Source of the DNA: Leucocoprinus leucothites
Lineage: Eukaryota; Basidiomycota; Agaricomycetes; Agaricales; Agaricaceae
Length of the DNA: 64,000 nt
NCBI GenBank assembly: GCA_013368445.1
Contig: JAACJO010000010.1
Location: 62,001 to 126,000, forward strand
Direction: 5' to 3'
Within the stretch, counting starts at the first letter, position 1; each line of letters opens with the position of its first letter. Below are positions 24,454-35,075 of this stretch, piece by piece. Both the position numbers and the translations under genes were made by a program. A model generated the notes under the pieces. The model was not told the origin of the DNA. It worked only from the letters and a program-made list of their open reading frames with translations, and ran no database searches.

Positions 24454-25297
24454 TAAGAACAGTGTCGAAAATGTGGTATATGGATGGATTTCTCTTGTGT
24501 ATGATAGCTCCGTGTTGTGATATCCCGAATAAGCTGACAAAAGTAAACGCGCAGGCGATTTCTATCAATCGAGTTTGGATAGATGCTCATACCCGGAGTT
24601 TAATGAAGTTGAGCCACCACGGAGCGATGACTTTCAGTGCATTGCGGACGGATGCTACTAGTAGGAGGATACTTGGTTTGGACGACTCCGCACGTGGTGG
24701 ATCCGGCTGGGTGATAGAAATTGATGTTATCATTTCTCTATAGAGTATGTCACAGTATAAGTCTACTCATAGACCAGCATATACGCATAATCCGCGTTTT
24801 GGCTCCGCATGCTCAGGTTGGGCTCCTCGACCTATATAATCCTCAGCGATAGACGAAGATTTGTGGGGCGGTCACAAAAAACCTACTTCTCAGTGTCCAA
24901 CTCGGATTTAACCATGTCGCTAATATCAAGGCATATACGATCGCGAATGTCTTTCGCAATGAATAAAACAAGGCTTTGAGGCTCGAGAACGAGCGTTAAA
25001 AATGCGCTAGGTGGATTCAGCCGTTGCTGGTGCTAGCAATATGACAATACGTTAGAGAAGAGGCGGAAGAGCTGAGGAGTGGTCGACGATGTCGATGGGT
25101 ACACCTATGAAGAGCTAGAGGATCATCATCTTCGCTGAAGGACGTTTAAGCAATCAGTAAAGAGCAGGAGACTAGGAAAAGCATGAACATTATCATAATC
25201 ATACAACATGAGGTGGTATAATACAGAATATGGTATGGTATAGCCGAAGATAGCTTGGACATAAGCTTCAGCCACGGGCGAGAAAGACCTTCGACGT
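24454..25297. other. intergenic, no gene seen
   Basis: About 850 bp containing the old-yellow-enzyme promoter and the 3' flank of the TPR gene. No supported ORF. Confidence 0.45.
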
Positions 25298-26778
25298 TCA
25301 AGTGTCCCTCAAAGCCTGTAGCTTCACAAGATGTTCTTCAACTCTCTTCCTCCACAGACCACTAATTCCCTTCATCATCTTCGCACTCTCCTCATCCTCT
25401 ACAAGCATCAACTCTTGCCACGCCAAAAGCTCTTCCTCGTCATCCGGGAGCCCTTTCCCCTCCGTTTGGAGATAAATGAGTCTATCCACCAAACTCGCGT
25501 CATCCTGCAGTTCTCGTCTCCGTAATCCACTTGCCAATGTCTCCTGTGCTTTCTTCAGGTGCCCAAGTCGATGATGTGCAGTAGACACCCTGAGATACCT
25601 GTCGAAAGGACTTCGTCAGAACTAACAATCCTTAACAGTGAGTTCAGCCACTCACCCCTTTGCGTACGTCGGGTCCACGCGAATAGCGACTTGTCCATCC
25701 TTCCACGCCTCGTGCAAGTCCGAATCCCAATCCACCTCCTCTTCCCCTTCTCTTTTGGTCACCTGCATCAAATATGCCGCACTCCGGTTCGCCAGACAAA
25801 CCGCCAACAATTTCTCCGCCTCCCTATTCTTCTCCTTACTCGGATCAGACCTAAACCCGTTCATTAGCCTGTCAATAGCATCGCTATATGCGATAATTGC
25901 TGCTTTTCTTTCTCCTTTGTTATACAGCTCGTTGCCTTTAGCTTTGGATTGGCGAGCAAAGTCGAGTGGGATTTCCCATGCAAATAGGGATAGTGTGTTG
26001 TGATGTGAAGAGGTTGCAGAGGATGCGGCTTCGGATTCAATGGCCCAGCTGAACGAAGAAGGGAGAGAGTCGAGGAATGGTTTGATGAGCGATGAGTGCG
26101 GAAGAAAGTCACGTTGGATGATGAGAATGCTAGGGATGCTTGGTTCAAAGCCTGGTAGAGGCTTTGCTATACATCGTCGAATAAAACTGTTCGAACAATT
26201 AGCATCCGCAGAGCCCAAGAAACGAAGAACACGTACTGCAACAGCTCCTCCGGACTCGGCAAACTCTTGTACTTGTCCACCAATCTCGGTGCATCGATCT
26301 TATTTCCATACGTCATACATTCCAGCATAAATCGCTTCGCACCCCCTCCTCTAGTATCACCCAATAACATCGTCACCCGCAGCCACCACGTAACGTTCTC
26401 CTGCACCTTTATTTTTCCGAAATCGACCTTCGACCAGTCAATTGACGTCTCACGACGTTGTTGTTCGACGAGTCGAGCCCCGTTTTGTAGAGCTTTAGCC
26501 ATTTGGGGATTTTTACTCTCCATTATGTATCTGCTCTGCCAGTCAGCCAAAGGCTCTAGACAGAGGAAAGAGGGGAGGTTACGTACTTCATGAGAGCCTC
26601 GACACCAATTTTACCTGTTATTGGGTCTGGCTGAACTGAGCTCATAATATCCTATATCGTCAACAGCATCTCAGCACCAGCTCAAAAACTAAACAAAAAC
26701 ATCGAACGCACATACCTGTATAAGCCCATCATCAATACCCAACGACTTCAGTTGAGCTCTGACACTCTCAGTCCCCAT
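25298..26778 (-). CDS. TPR-repeat protein with uncharacterised N-terminal region
   Basis: Five exons in phase: 26716-26778, 26587-26651, 26231-26530, 25656-26186, 25298-25598; 419 residues. The C-terminal half has tetratricopeptide helices: ARQSKAKGNELYNKGERKAA, then CLANRSAAYLMQ, then VDPTYAKGYLRVSTAHHRLG. This resembles the three-repeat TPR clamps that bind Hsp70/Hsp90 tails or other peptides. The N-terminal 230 residues (MTYGNKIDAPRLVDKY, IAKPLPGFEPSIPSILI) are coding-like, but I do not recognise a domain. No signal peptide or TM helix. The C-terminus is a charged helix (LWRKRVEEHLVKLQALRDT). A co-chaperone or scaffold role is inference only. Confidence 0.82.
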
Positions 26779-27588
26779 GGGTCAGTACCAATCGTATGAG
26801 GTCGTGCAGTCGTAGTTGTAGTGATAGCTGTGAAGAACACGCGGGTACAGGAACGTTCCAAATGCGATGATGATCCCCTTGCCTAAAGTGACTTTTCCTC
26901 ATCTGGAACATTCCCTCTAACAAGCGCTCGAAATTGATGCGATGTCATCAGAGGTGACTTCATTGATTTGATCTTTTTATTTGACCTCTCACCATCGTGC
27001 TTCGCAGGCCTTTGGAAGAAGACCTTCGTCTCTCTCGGCTTCAGCAGCTGGCGAATAGGCGATAAACAACAAATATTCTCGATAAAATGATCTTCGATCA
27101 TCGCTCAAGCGCTCACCCTTGATTAATCGAGGACTAACAGCTTGAATCACCTTATCCAGCCTTATCCCCTCCTTTCTCCCACGGGAAACGCACAGACTCC
27201 AACGATACTCCACATCCATCCGTTAAGCACTCGCGCTAATGATAGAAGGGGGCGAGCTATTCGGGTGCACGAGCGCTCACGACCCCGCAAGGTATTGGCA
27301 GATTACCGGACTCAGTACCCATCTCCTCGTATCAGCTTGTATCCAATATTAAATATTTAACACGAAGTGGCATACATCATGCATCACAGAGAGTTTGTTC
27401 GTATTACCATAATCCGTCCCAAACGTAAAATCAGACACCTCTTCCCACTCTAATCTTCATTCAAATAAAACGTCTTGCTAGCATACGCTCTGTGATCAAA
27501 GACTGATTTGTAACTGTGGTTGACGCCTGGCCCAGATTGTCGTGTGATTGGGACACAAGGCGCTACGACACTTGACTTGTCCTACATT
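26779..27588. other. left edge of the NACHT array, no supported gene
   Basis: About 800 bp. Two overlapping minus-strand frames (26989-27219 with LDKVIQAVSPRLIKGERLS and 26883-27101 with KPRETKVFFQRPAKHDGE) read like protein but cannot be joined into a gene. The last 60 bp share the GTGATTGGGACACAAG-type stretch found before NACHT copy 2. Confidence 0.3.
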
Positions 27589-29990
27589 ATGCCCTTCTTC
27601 TCGCACGCGAAAGATTTTGAGATATCTGGGGAAATTTTGTAGAGAAGCTTAACATAGTGAACTACTTCCATGGGAGACGCAGCGGTAAGGCCTACTTCAT
27701 CCGGTTGTTGCCATATAAATTCGGTCATACGCCAATGTATTCACTCTGTCATAGGCATCGGAGCTTGACGCTGCATACAATTCCTCTGCCCGCACATTGG
27801 TTCCTCGATGCCACCCCGGCACCCGCGAAAAAATAATCAAAGAGCTTGTCCAATGGGCCACTCCCAGGGTCTTATCCATAAACCCCCCTCCGATTTCATG
27901 GATGAAGGGCGCGTAGGGGTGGGCAAGTCAGCCATCGCTCAGACCTGTGTTGAGCGTCTCAAACATACATCTATCCCCTGCGCCTCATTTTTCTTCTTTG
28001 TTAACGGACGAAAAGACCCGGAGTGCCTTTTCTCCACCATTGCATATAAACTCTCCCTTGCAATGCCTGATTACCACGATGTTCCGAAAAAACGAATCTC
28101 GATTGATGAAATTGTTCTTTCCAAGCCGCTGCGAACGCAGTTTCAGGGATTGATCACGAAACCACTGCAGGAGTTGATTGTGAAGAAGCGGATTGGAAGC
28201 GTCAAGCGAATTGTGATAACCACGGATGGATTGGACGAGTGTCGATAGAGGGAATCTCAATGCGGGATCATCGAGATTGTTGCTGATGCGGCGCGTTGGA
28301 GTACCCTTCCCATCTGCTGAGCATTCTTCAGTCGTCCCGGAGCACATATCGAGGTCACCTTTTCCCAGCGTCATGTCGTCGCTGTCACGCACATTATTGA
28401 CCTACGCATTTCGCACGATGACGATGGAGAAATCGAGCGGTTTCTTTGAGATGGGCTTGAAAAAAAGCTAAGGCGGCATAATATGCCTCAGGCGTGTGCA
28501 TGGCCGTCCGAAACGGACACGCAAGAACTCGTGGACGCTGCTGATGACTTGTTCATCTACGCAGGTGCTGCATTGAGGTTCACAGATGACCCAAAGTGGC
28601 CTGAGCCCCAGGAGCCCCTTCGTCTCGTTCTTGACAGTGCGCGAAATGCTTCAAAACGTAGCACTACTGGCGCTTCGCCGGTGCTTATGCCGAGCTGGAC
28701 GCCCTATATCTTTTGATCATGCATAATATTCCATCTGAGACTTCCTCTTACTTGTCGCTGTCTGACTCTTCTATACATAGTGGTTTCGGGGATCTGGGAT
28801 CCTGATGCACAGTAACTGCTTGGGCCTCTCGGAGTTTAATTACAGGGCTATCTGTAGTGACCTCAACTCTGTTCTTCGGATACGGGATCCACCACCTATC
28901 GCTTCTGTATTCCCTTGTATCAACCTTTCACACCATTGGCTTCCCAAGAGCTTAACGGGTTTCGGGGGGGGACCCGGTATCTCGTCGAGCGTGGGCTCGG
29001 AGGAATTGTTAATTTTTACCATAAGTCATTTATAGACTTCCTTGTTGGCCCAACCCGCTCGGGAAGTACTGCATCACGACGCCCTCCGCATATGTAAATC
29101 ATCTCGTACACTTCCAGGACATCTGCTTTACGTACCTGCCAAACTGTGAGCTTGACGACTCAGGTAAGGTCTATCGTCATTTTCCTGCGAAGTCTACGCT
29201 ATAGAAGTCCTTATTAAATATTTTAGGAACCATTATACCAGCTCAGGCTGAAGCAAAAGCCCAAAAGATAGTACTGTCGTTCCCGCATACGGATGAATTC
29301 ACGAACTCAGTTGTCCCTTTCATTATCTAACGCCATTTTTTGGATATGTGGATAGAGATGCCACCTTGGTTACCCGCCACCTGTGACAACACGAGTTTGT
29401 ACACGTAGCTGTCCGAGTGGGACTTCCGTAAATTATATGCTGTCAGGCAATATGTAAATGACTACGGAAGCACCCCTTCTCTCTGGCCCTCGCAGTGGAG
29501 ATGCAAAGTGCAGATTGACTGGGTCAAAAAAGGTTGAGCTCCTTTACGCTTCGTAATCCCGAGTTTGCCAAATTTGATGTTTCCAGGTTCAAAAAGGTGT
29601 GGATTTCGGAACGCCTGTCTCCATCATCGTATTCTAAACATTTCCACGTCCTAGATGGTAGACGAGCAGCTACGAGGGGGCCTATTGCATGAACCCATTC
29701 ATGCTTCAATCTCCCGCAAAGTCGATGAACAGCATTGTGAGTCGGGGCTTTTCATTTTGGGACACGATGAGAAATCGGTGTTCTGGTACTGGGAAATCGA
29801 TTTGCAGGAAAAGCTTTATCAAAAATTTCACTCACCTAATCTTGATGAAGGGATGGATGATTTTAGACGAATGCATGCAATTGGATTTATCAGTTGGCTG
29901 TTCACCTTGAACCGCCGCTTCGTAATAGAACGGAGATTCCGACTATATTTTATATTAATGGCATGTTTCGTCTGCTATTCGTCTATTTGA
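27589..29990 (+). pseudogene. NACHT NLR-like gene, copy 1 (decayed)
   Basis: Same four-exon plan as the copies to the right but broken many times. The first exon (MPFFSHAKDFEISGE) runs into TAG, the P-loop survives as VGVGKSAIAQTC, and the Walker B segment TDGLDEC is followed at once by TAG at 28246-28248 where the intact copies read QDKE. Further frameshifts follow. The last exon (about 29655-29990) still shows ESGLFILGHDEKSVFWYWEI but loses the usual C-terminus. It cannot encode a full protein. Confidence 0.85.
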
Positions 29991-30079
29991 TTGACTTTTG
30001 TACTTGTGCGTATAATTGACATGGTTGGGTGCGCCTTGTATCTGAAACACATGTCTCAGGATCTAGTGCAAAATTGTTG

Positions 30080-30310
30080 GGATTTTGGCCGACGCTACAT
30101 ACTCTGGTGCAGGCCCCTTTGATGAGCGTTCCTCAGCCGCCCTGGGGTTGATATCAATGCCGCGCTCTCCCAACGTCATATTGACTTGGCCTTATGATGG
30201 AGGAATACGGATACTTGTGGACGCTGCTACTAACGGCCTGTTCAGCTATGCCGGTATCGCGGTTCGGTTTATTGACGACTCAAGGTAGTGGCTCGATGCT
30301 CAAGTTTGTT
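30080..30310 (+). pseudogene. NACHT relic, unit A
   Basis: A short fragment reading ILVDAATNGLFSYAGIAVRF in one frame matches the ELVDAADGLFIYAGAALRF segment of the NACHT copies. Flanking sequence is scrambled, so only a deleted second NACHT copy remains. Confidence 0.6.
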
Positions 30311-30899
30311 CGTCACTTTTCGCTGAGGTGGATTTCCTGGACGTTCCGATCATGCAGAATCCTCCGTGTGAGAGGCACCTTATCCTTGTACTTGCTCTGG
30401 CTCTTCTCTGCTACCATGACAGTAACGTTCAGAAGCATGATGGTCCTGAAATAGTAGAATACTTTGTCCGACTCCACCCCGGGGGGTTAAACGAGCTATG
30501 GGTGTTTGCACTGTATTTTAAAGCTCGAGGCATTGAATTCGTCTTCTTGGCACGGAGTCGTTAGATATTTATTAAGAGGTGGTGGAAGGCGGAGGTCAAA
30601 TGTGTCGGAAAGGCTGGGCTTGTGCTGGAGCCTGCAGCACTGAGGAAGGTTCTGAAAGTAAAGTACAACTGTTTTCAGGGCTTTTAGTAATCATGGAAAG
30701 CTTTTAGATAGCTCCAGAGTAGCCCTGGCGCAGTTGGGGATCATGTTTACGGAGCAAAGGAGCAACTATGAGGTTTCGTTGCGACTCCCCTTCTTGCTCG
30801 AGAAGAAATTAAGAGCAAGGTAATGGTATTTTTATTAAAATATTTGACGTTCCCCGTCGTATCATGGCCCGCCGTTCGATCTCTGGTAGATTTGTGGGC

Positions 30900-31345
30900 C
30901 ACTGAGTGTGACATAATGAGAGCTCAATCATTGACCAGGTGACCATGTTGCGTTGCTATAACGATGAATATTGCTGTTATGAGGATACTACATGTATAAT
31001 CATGACGTGCTAATGCAAAATTCTTTACTGAGATGAAAGCTAACACCAGACTCGAAACTATCGGTCGTCCCCAACACAGGAACTGCATAGCGAGATTCGG
31101 AAGGCGAAGAATAAACCTTATCACAAGTCACAAAGTACCTCTCAGAGGCAATAGCATATATGTGTTGTTTGGGACTGGCGAGGAAGCCAGTGGGTGTATG
31201 AGGGAGGTGGCAGGGCGAAGCTAGAGGAAGAGGCCATCGAAGCGTCCATGAGGCAAGAAATTTTCTCGAGGTAGAATTGGTCGACACACATTGACATGGG
31301 AAGGCGGGAAGGATAGATGGATGAATCTAGTGTGAGATAAGGTTC
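30900..31345. repeat. conserved inter-gene spacer, first of four copies
   Basis: This stretch (landmark TTGACATGGGAAGG followed by GGATGAATCTAGTGTGAGATA) recurs at about 34735-34900, 40810-41060 and 47580-47840, always between a NACHT gene and the start of gene 2. It probably contains the gene-2 promoter. Minus-strand ORFs in it are not conserved in frame, so it is treated as non-coding. In unit A gene 2 no longer follows. Confidence 0.6.
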
Positions 31346-31453
31346 ACTGGGTGTCACGGTGTCATGGGTGTTAGTCGGCCTTAGTTACGGATTCAGTATT
31401 GATCTCCTGTATTCAATCAGTCTCTAATAACTGTCATGTAGCTCCAAATCGCG

Positions 31454-31796
31454 CTATCGATACAATCCACTCGATTCACAACTTTCCACTTGAATGTCCT
31501 CAGGGAGTTCGCTCATATGGTCAACTTGCACAAGACTTATAACGCCTCCCAAAAGCGATCGAGTTGTCATCCCTCTCCTCCGCCTGGCCAAATAGCGATG
31601 CGGGTTGTGTATCCTTCCAAGGAGCACTGATGAGAAGCCCAGAAGGAGTGAATGCATGTAACATTTGGATGTCAAGCTTCAAGTTCCTCAATGAGATACG
31701 TAAATTGTTGTCACCATACAGTCCGTACAGTGGGTGGACATAAACGCCCGTCATGGTTGTAGCTTCGAACAAGCGCTTGTCGTGTAATTGGGACAC
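31454..31796 (-). pseudogene. old-yellow-enzyme relic
   Basis: Minus-strand frame with LLISAPWKDTQPASLFGQAEERDDNSIAFGRRY, matching the C-terminal block of the intact enzyme at 23.3 kb (NVLISAAMYTRDTAIRRAEE then VIAFGKAF). Upstream LKLDIQMLHAFTPS fits poorly to the segment before it. No FMN or active-site part remains. Confidence 0.55.
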
Positions 31797-31848
31797 AAGT
31801 TACTACAGCCCTTCATGCTTCATGCCCTCAAGTTTGTCCACCACCACC

Positions 31849-34198
31849 ATGTCCTTCTTCTCGCGCGCCAAAAACTTTGAAATAGCGGGGGGGATTTTCG
31901 CAGAAAAGCTTAACATAGTGAACTATTTTCCTGGGAGACACAGCGGTAAGGCCTGATGGCTGGCTATCCCTATGTCGGTTCGGTCATAAACTTATATACT
32001 TACTGTTGTATAGGTATCGATGCTCTGTTAGAGGCAGCTGAACCCGATGCCGCACACAATTCTGCTGCCCGCACCTTAGCTCCTCGGTGCCACCCCGGCA
32101 CCCGCGAGAAATTCATCAAAGAACTTGTCCGATGGACCACACCCAGTACCTTTTCTATCAACCCTCCTCCACTTTCATGGATGAAGGGATGCGCAGGAGT
32201 GGGCAAGTCAGCCATCGCTCGGACCTGCGTCGAGCGACTTAAACATATGTCTATCGCCTGCGCCTCGTTCTTCTTCTCCATTAACGGACGAAAGGACCCA
32301 AGGCGTCTCTTCCCCACCATTGCATACCACCTTTGCCTTGAGGTACCTGATTATCATGAGATCCTTAACAGACGAATCTCAGATGACAAAACGGTCCTTG
32401 CCAAATCGCTCCGGGGGCAGTTCCAGGGACTGATCACGGATCCGCTACAGGAATTGACGAAGAAGCGAATTGAAAGCATCAAGCGAATTACAATATTCAT
32501 CGATGGACTAGACGAATGTCAGGATAAGGAGGCTCAGTGCGAGATTGTGGAGATTATTGCTGAAGCGGCACGTTGGAGTACTCTCCCCCTTCACTGGGCC
32601 TTCTTCAGTCGTCCTGAAGCACATATCGAGGCCACCTTCGCCCAGCGCCACGTTGCCGCTCTTACACGCGTCGTTGAACTGCCCATTTCACGCAATGACG
32701 ATAGAGAGATCGAGCGCTTTCTCCGAGATGGGTTTGAACGAATGCTAGGGCGTCGTAATATGCCTCGTGGATATGCATGGCCATCCGCAGCGGATACGCA
32801 GGAACTCGTGGATGCTGCCGATGGTTTATTTATCTATGCGAGTGCCGCGTTAAGGTTCATTGATGACCCAAAGTGGCCGGAGCCTCAGGAACCCCTTCGT
32901 CTCGTTCTTGACAGTGCACGAAGTGCTTCAAAACATGGCACTGTTGACGGTTCGCCGTTGCCATTTTCTGAGCTGGATGCTCTATATCTTATGATCATGC
33001 AAAATATTCCCTCTGACAAATTTCCCCTCACTTGCCTTCTTCTGACTCTTGTACATCTAGAGGGGGAAGAACTATATTGGCTAAGTGGATCACAAATCAT
33101 AACGCAGAGCAACTGTTTGGGCCTCTCGGAGTTCGACTACAGGGCACTCTGTAGCAACCTCAACTCTGTCCTCCGAGTACGGGATTCACCACCACCCAGT
33201 GCCATCAGGCTTACATTCAAACATATATTTCAAGCAATCTCTAGAGGCTCTCTGGGACCCGTGTACTCCACCCAGCTCAATCTTGAACAACATGTTGACT
33301 TTTACCACAAGTCATTTGTGGATTTTCTTGTTGACCCTACTCGCTCAGGAAAGTACTGCATCACGACGCCCTCCGTATATGTGAACCTTCTCGTGCATTT
33401 ATCGGACATTTACCTCACGTCCGAGCCAAAATATGTGCTTCATCGCCCAAGTAAGGCCCATCATCGTTTTCCTACGCTATTAGAGTACTTATACATTCTA
33501 TCAGTCTTCAGTGTAAAGGTCTCAAAGAATACTTTGTCGTGCCCATCCACCAAATACGCCACCCACAACACCGAAATCGCCATCTTTGTCTTTAATCATT
33601 TTTTGGACATGTGGCTTGAGATGGCACCTTGGATATCCGCAACAGGCGGCAACACAGTCTTGTACAAGAGGCTTTCCGAATGGAACTTCAGGAAATCGTA
33701 TCGTGTCAGGCAATGCGCACATGGATTGTTCATAATTAAGCCGTTGCAGTGGGGATGCAAGGTGCAGATTGACTGGGTTAAAAGGGTTGAGCTGCTTACG
33801 CTTCGCGACCCCGAGTTTGCAAAATTCGATGTTCTTAGGTTCAAAAAGGTGCGGGTCTCAGAACTCTTCAACAGCTCGATCATCATTTTCTCAACATTTC
33901 CGTGTTGTAGATGGTAGAAGACCAGCTGCGAGGGGGTCTTTTGCATGAATCTACCCAGACTTCCTCCCGCAAAATTGATGAACAATTTTGTCAGTCGGGG
34001 CTGTTCATTCTAGGACAGGGAAAGAAGTCGGTTTTCTGGTACTGGGAAATCGATTTCAAGGAGAAGGTTTATCGAGAGTTTCATGCGCCGAACCTTGATG
34101 AAGGCATGAATGCTTTTGAACAAAAGCATCCAATTAATCCTCGCAGTTGGCTGTCGACTTTAACCTGCCGTCGAATGGCAGGAGAGGGATCCCGGTAG
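31849..34198 (+). CDS. NACHT NLR-like protein, copy 2 (intact)
   Basis: Exons 31849-31945, 32014-33450, 33505-33848 and 33911-34198 give 721 residues. The short first exon encodes MSFFSRAKNFEIAGGIFAEK, a motif kept in all copies. The P-loop is GCAGVGKS (91-98), and Walker B is IFIDGLDEC (about 193-201), followed by WAFFSRPEAHIE. Further on are LVDAADGLFIYASAALRFI, a winged-helix-like region and the motif YHKSFVDFLVDPTRSG. The last exon encodes a separate conserved block (SGLFILGQGKKSVFWYWEID). NACHT proteins are STAND ATPases that act as switch-like sensors; in fungi many serve in allorecognition or defence. No LRR, WD40 or ankyrin repeats are present, so the sensor part is not obvious. The 54-bp second intron is a multiple of three without stops and could be retained. 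Confidence 0.87.
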
Positions 34199-34336
34199 GA
34201 TGGGCATGGCTCCGATTATTAGTAGTGAAATTTCATCTGGTTTCCATTTATATATTAGAATGACTTTTGTGCTTGTAACGTTTATCCTGTTCGCGCAATT
34301 CATATGTTTGAGTACGCCTTGTAATTGTGTGTGTAG

Positions 34337-34450
34337 AGTTGAGATCGTAGTAGACGCAGCGGACTTTGGTGTACTCCTCCTCTGCTGGGTGTTCTTCAGT
34401 CACTCCGGGGTTCGTATAAACATCGCACTCTCCTTTTGGCAGAGCGACTA
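34337..34450 (+). pseudogene. NACHT relic, unit B
   Basis: LLCWVFFSHSGVRINIALSF in one frame matches LCWAFFSRPEAHIEATF of the intact copies. Only this short piece is readable. Confidence 0.5.
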
Positions 34451-35075
34451 CTTGGATGGTTGCGGCTAACAAGGTTAGGCTTTCCACCCCCTGTATTTCC
34501 TTGTTGTGTGATGAGGGTTGTAATCACCATCGACTGGAGATATGTGAGACTCTGCTACAGGGGATATCTCATGTATTCGCTGACGTGGGCATATCATGGA
34601 GAGATCAAAGGAGGAGTATATACAAAGAAGTCAACGAGAATATAATTCAACGAGAAACCAAAATCATTATCGGCTGAAGATATGTACCACAGGATAGATC
34701 AGAGAGCGCTGGGGTCAAACTTATCACAAAGCCACAGCGGGTGCACTGACATGGGAAGGCGGGAGGGATAGAAGTCTGGATGAATCTAGTGTGAGATAGC
34801 ACTGATCTTGTGAGAGGAACGTCGAGGGTGGTGGTATTGCTCTGGTTGACGATCCTGAGAGGAACCTGAAGGGAGGGCACGAAGAGTCACACGGTGGCAT
34901 GATGTGACACAGAATAACTTAGCAAGTGTCAAGAAGCCCAGTCCAAGAATAGACTAGTTCATCCAGGGGCGAAAAAGACATTCCCACCACTGCTCTTTTC
35001 TCGCCAACCAGGTCTCCTGCTCGTCATTGTTTGCTCTGATCTTCCTTCATGCCCTAAACGCCCGATCACGACGGA
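34451..35075. other. unit B spacer before gene-2 copy
   Basis: About 620 bp including the second copy of the conserved spacer (around 34735-34900) and the short leader before the gene-2 start. No gene. Confidence 0.5.

Noticed and set aside
33911..34198. Separate small gene starting MVEDQLRGG after each NACHT gene
   Set aside because: The ATG directly follows an acceptor AG and the preceding exon ends in phase 0 at a donor; copy 3 has ATA there, and copy 5 has a longer in-phase exon. It is the last NACHT exon.
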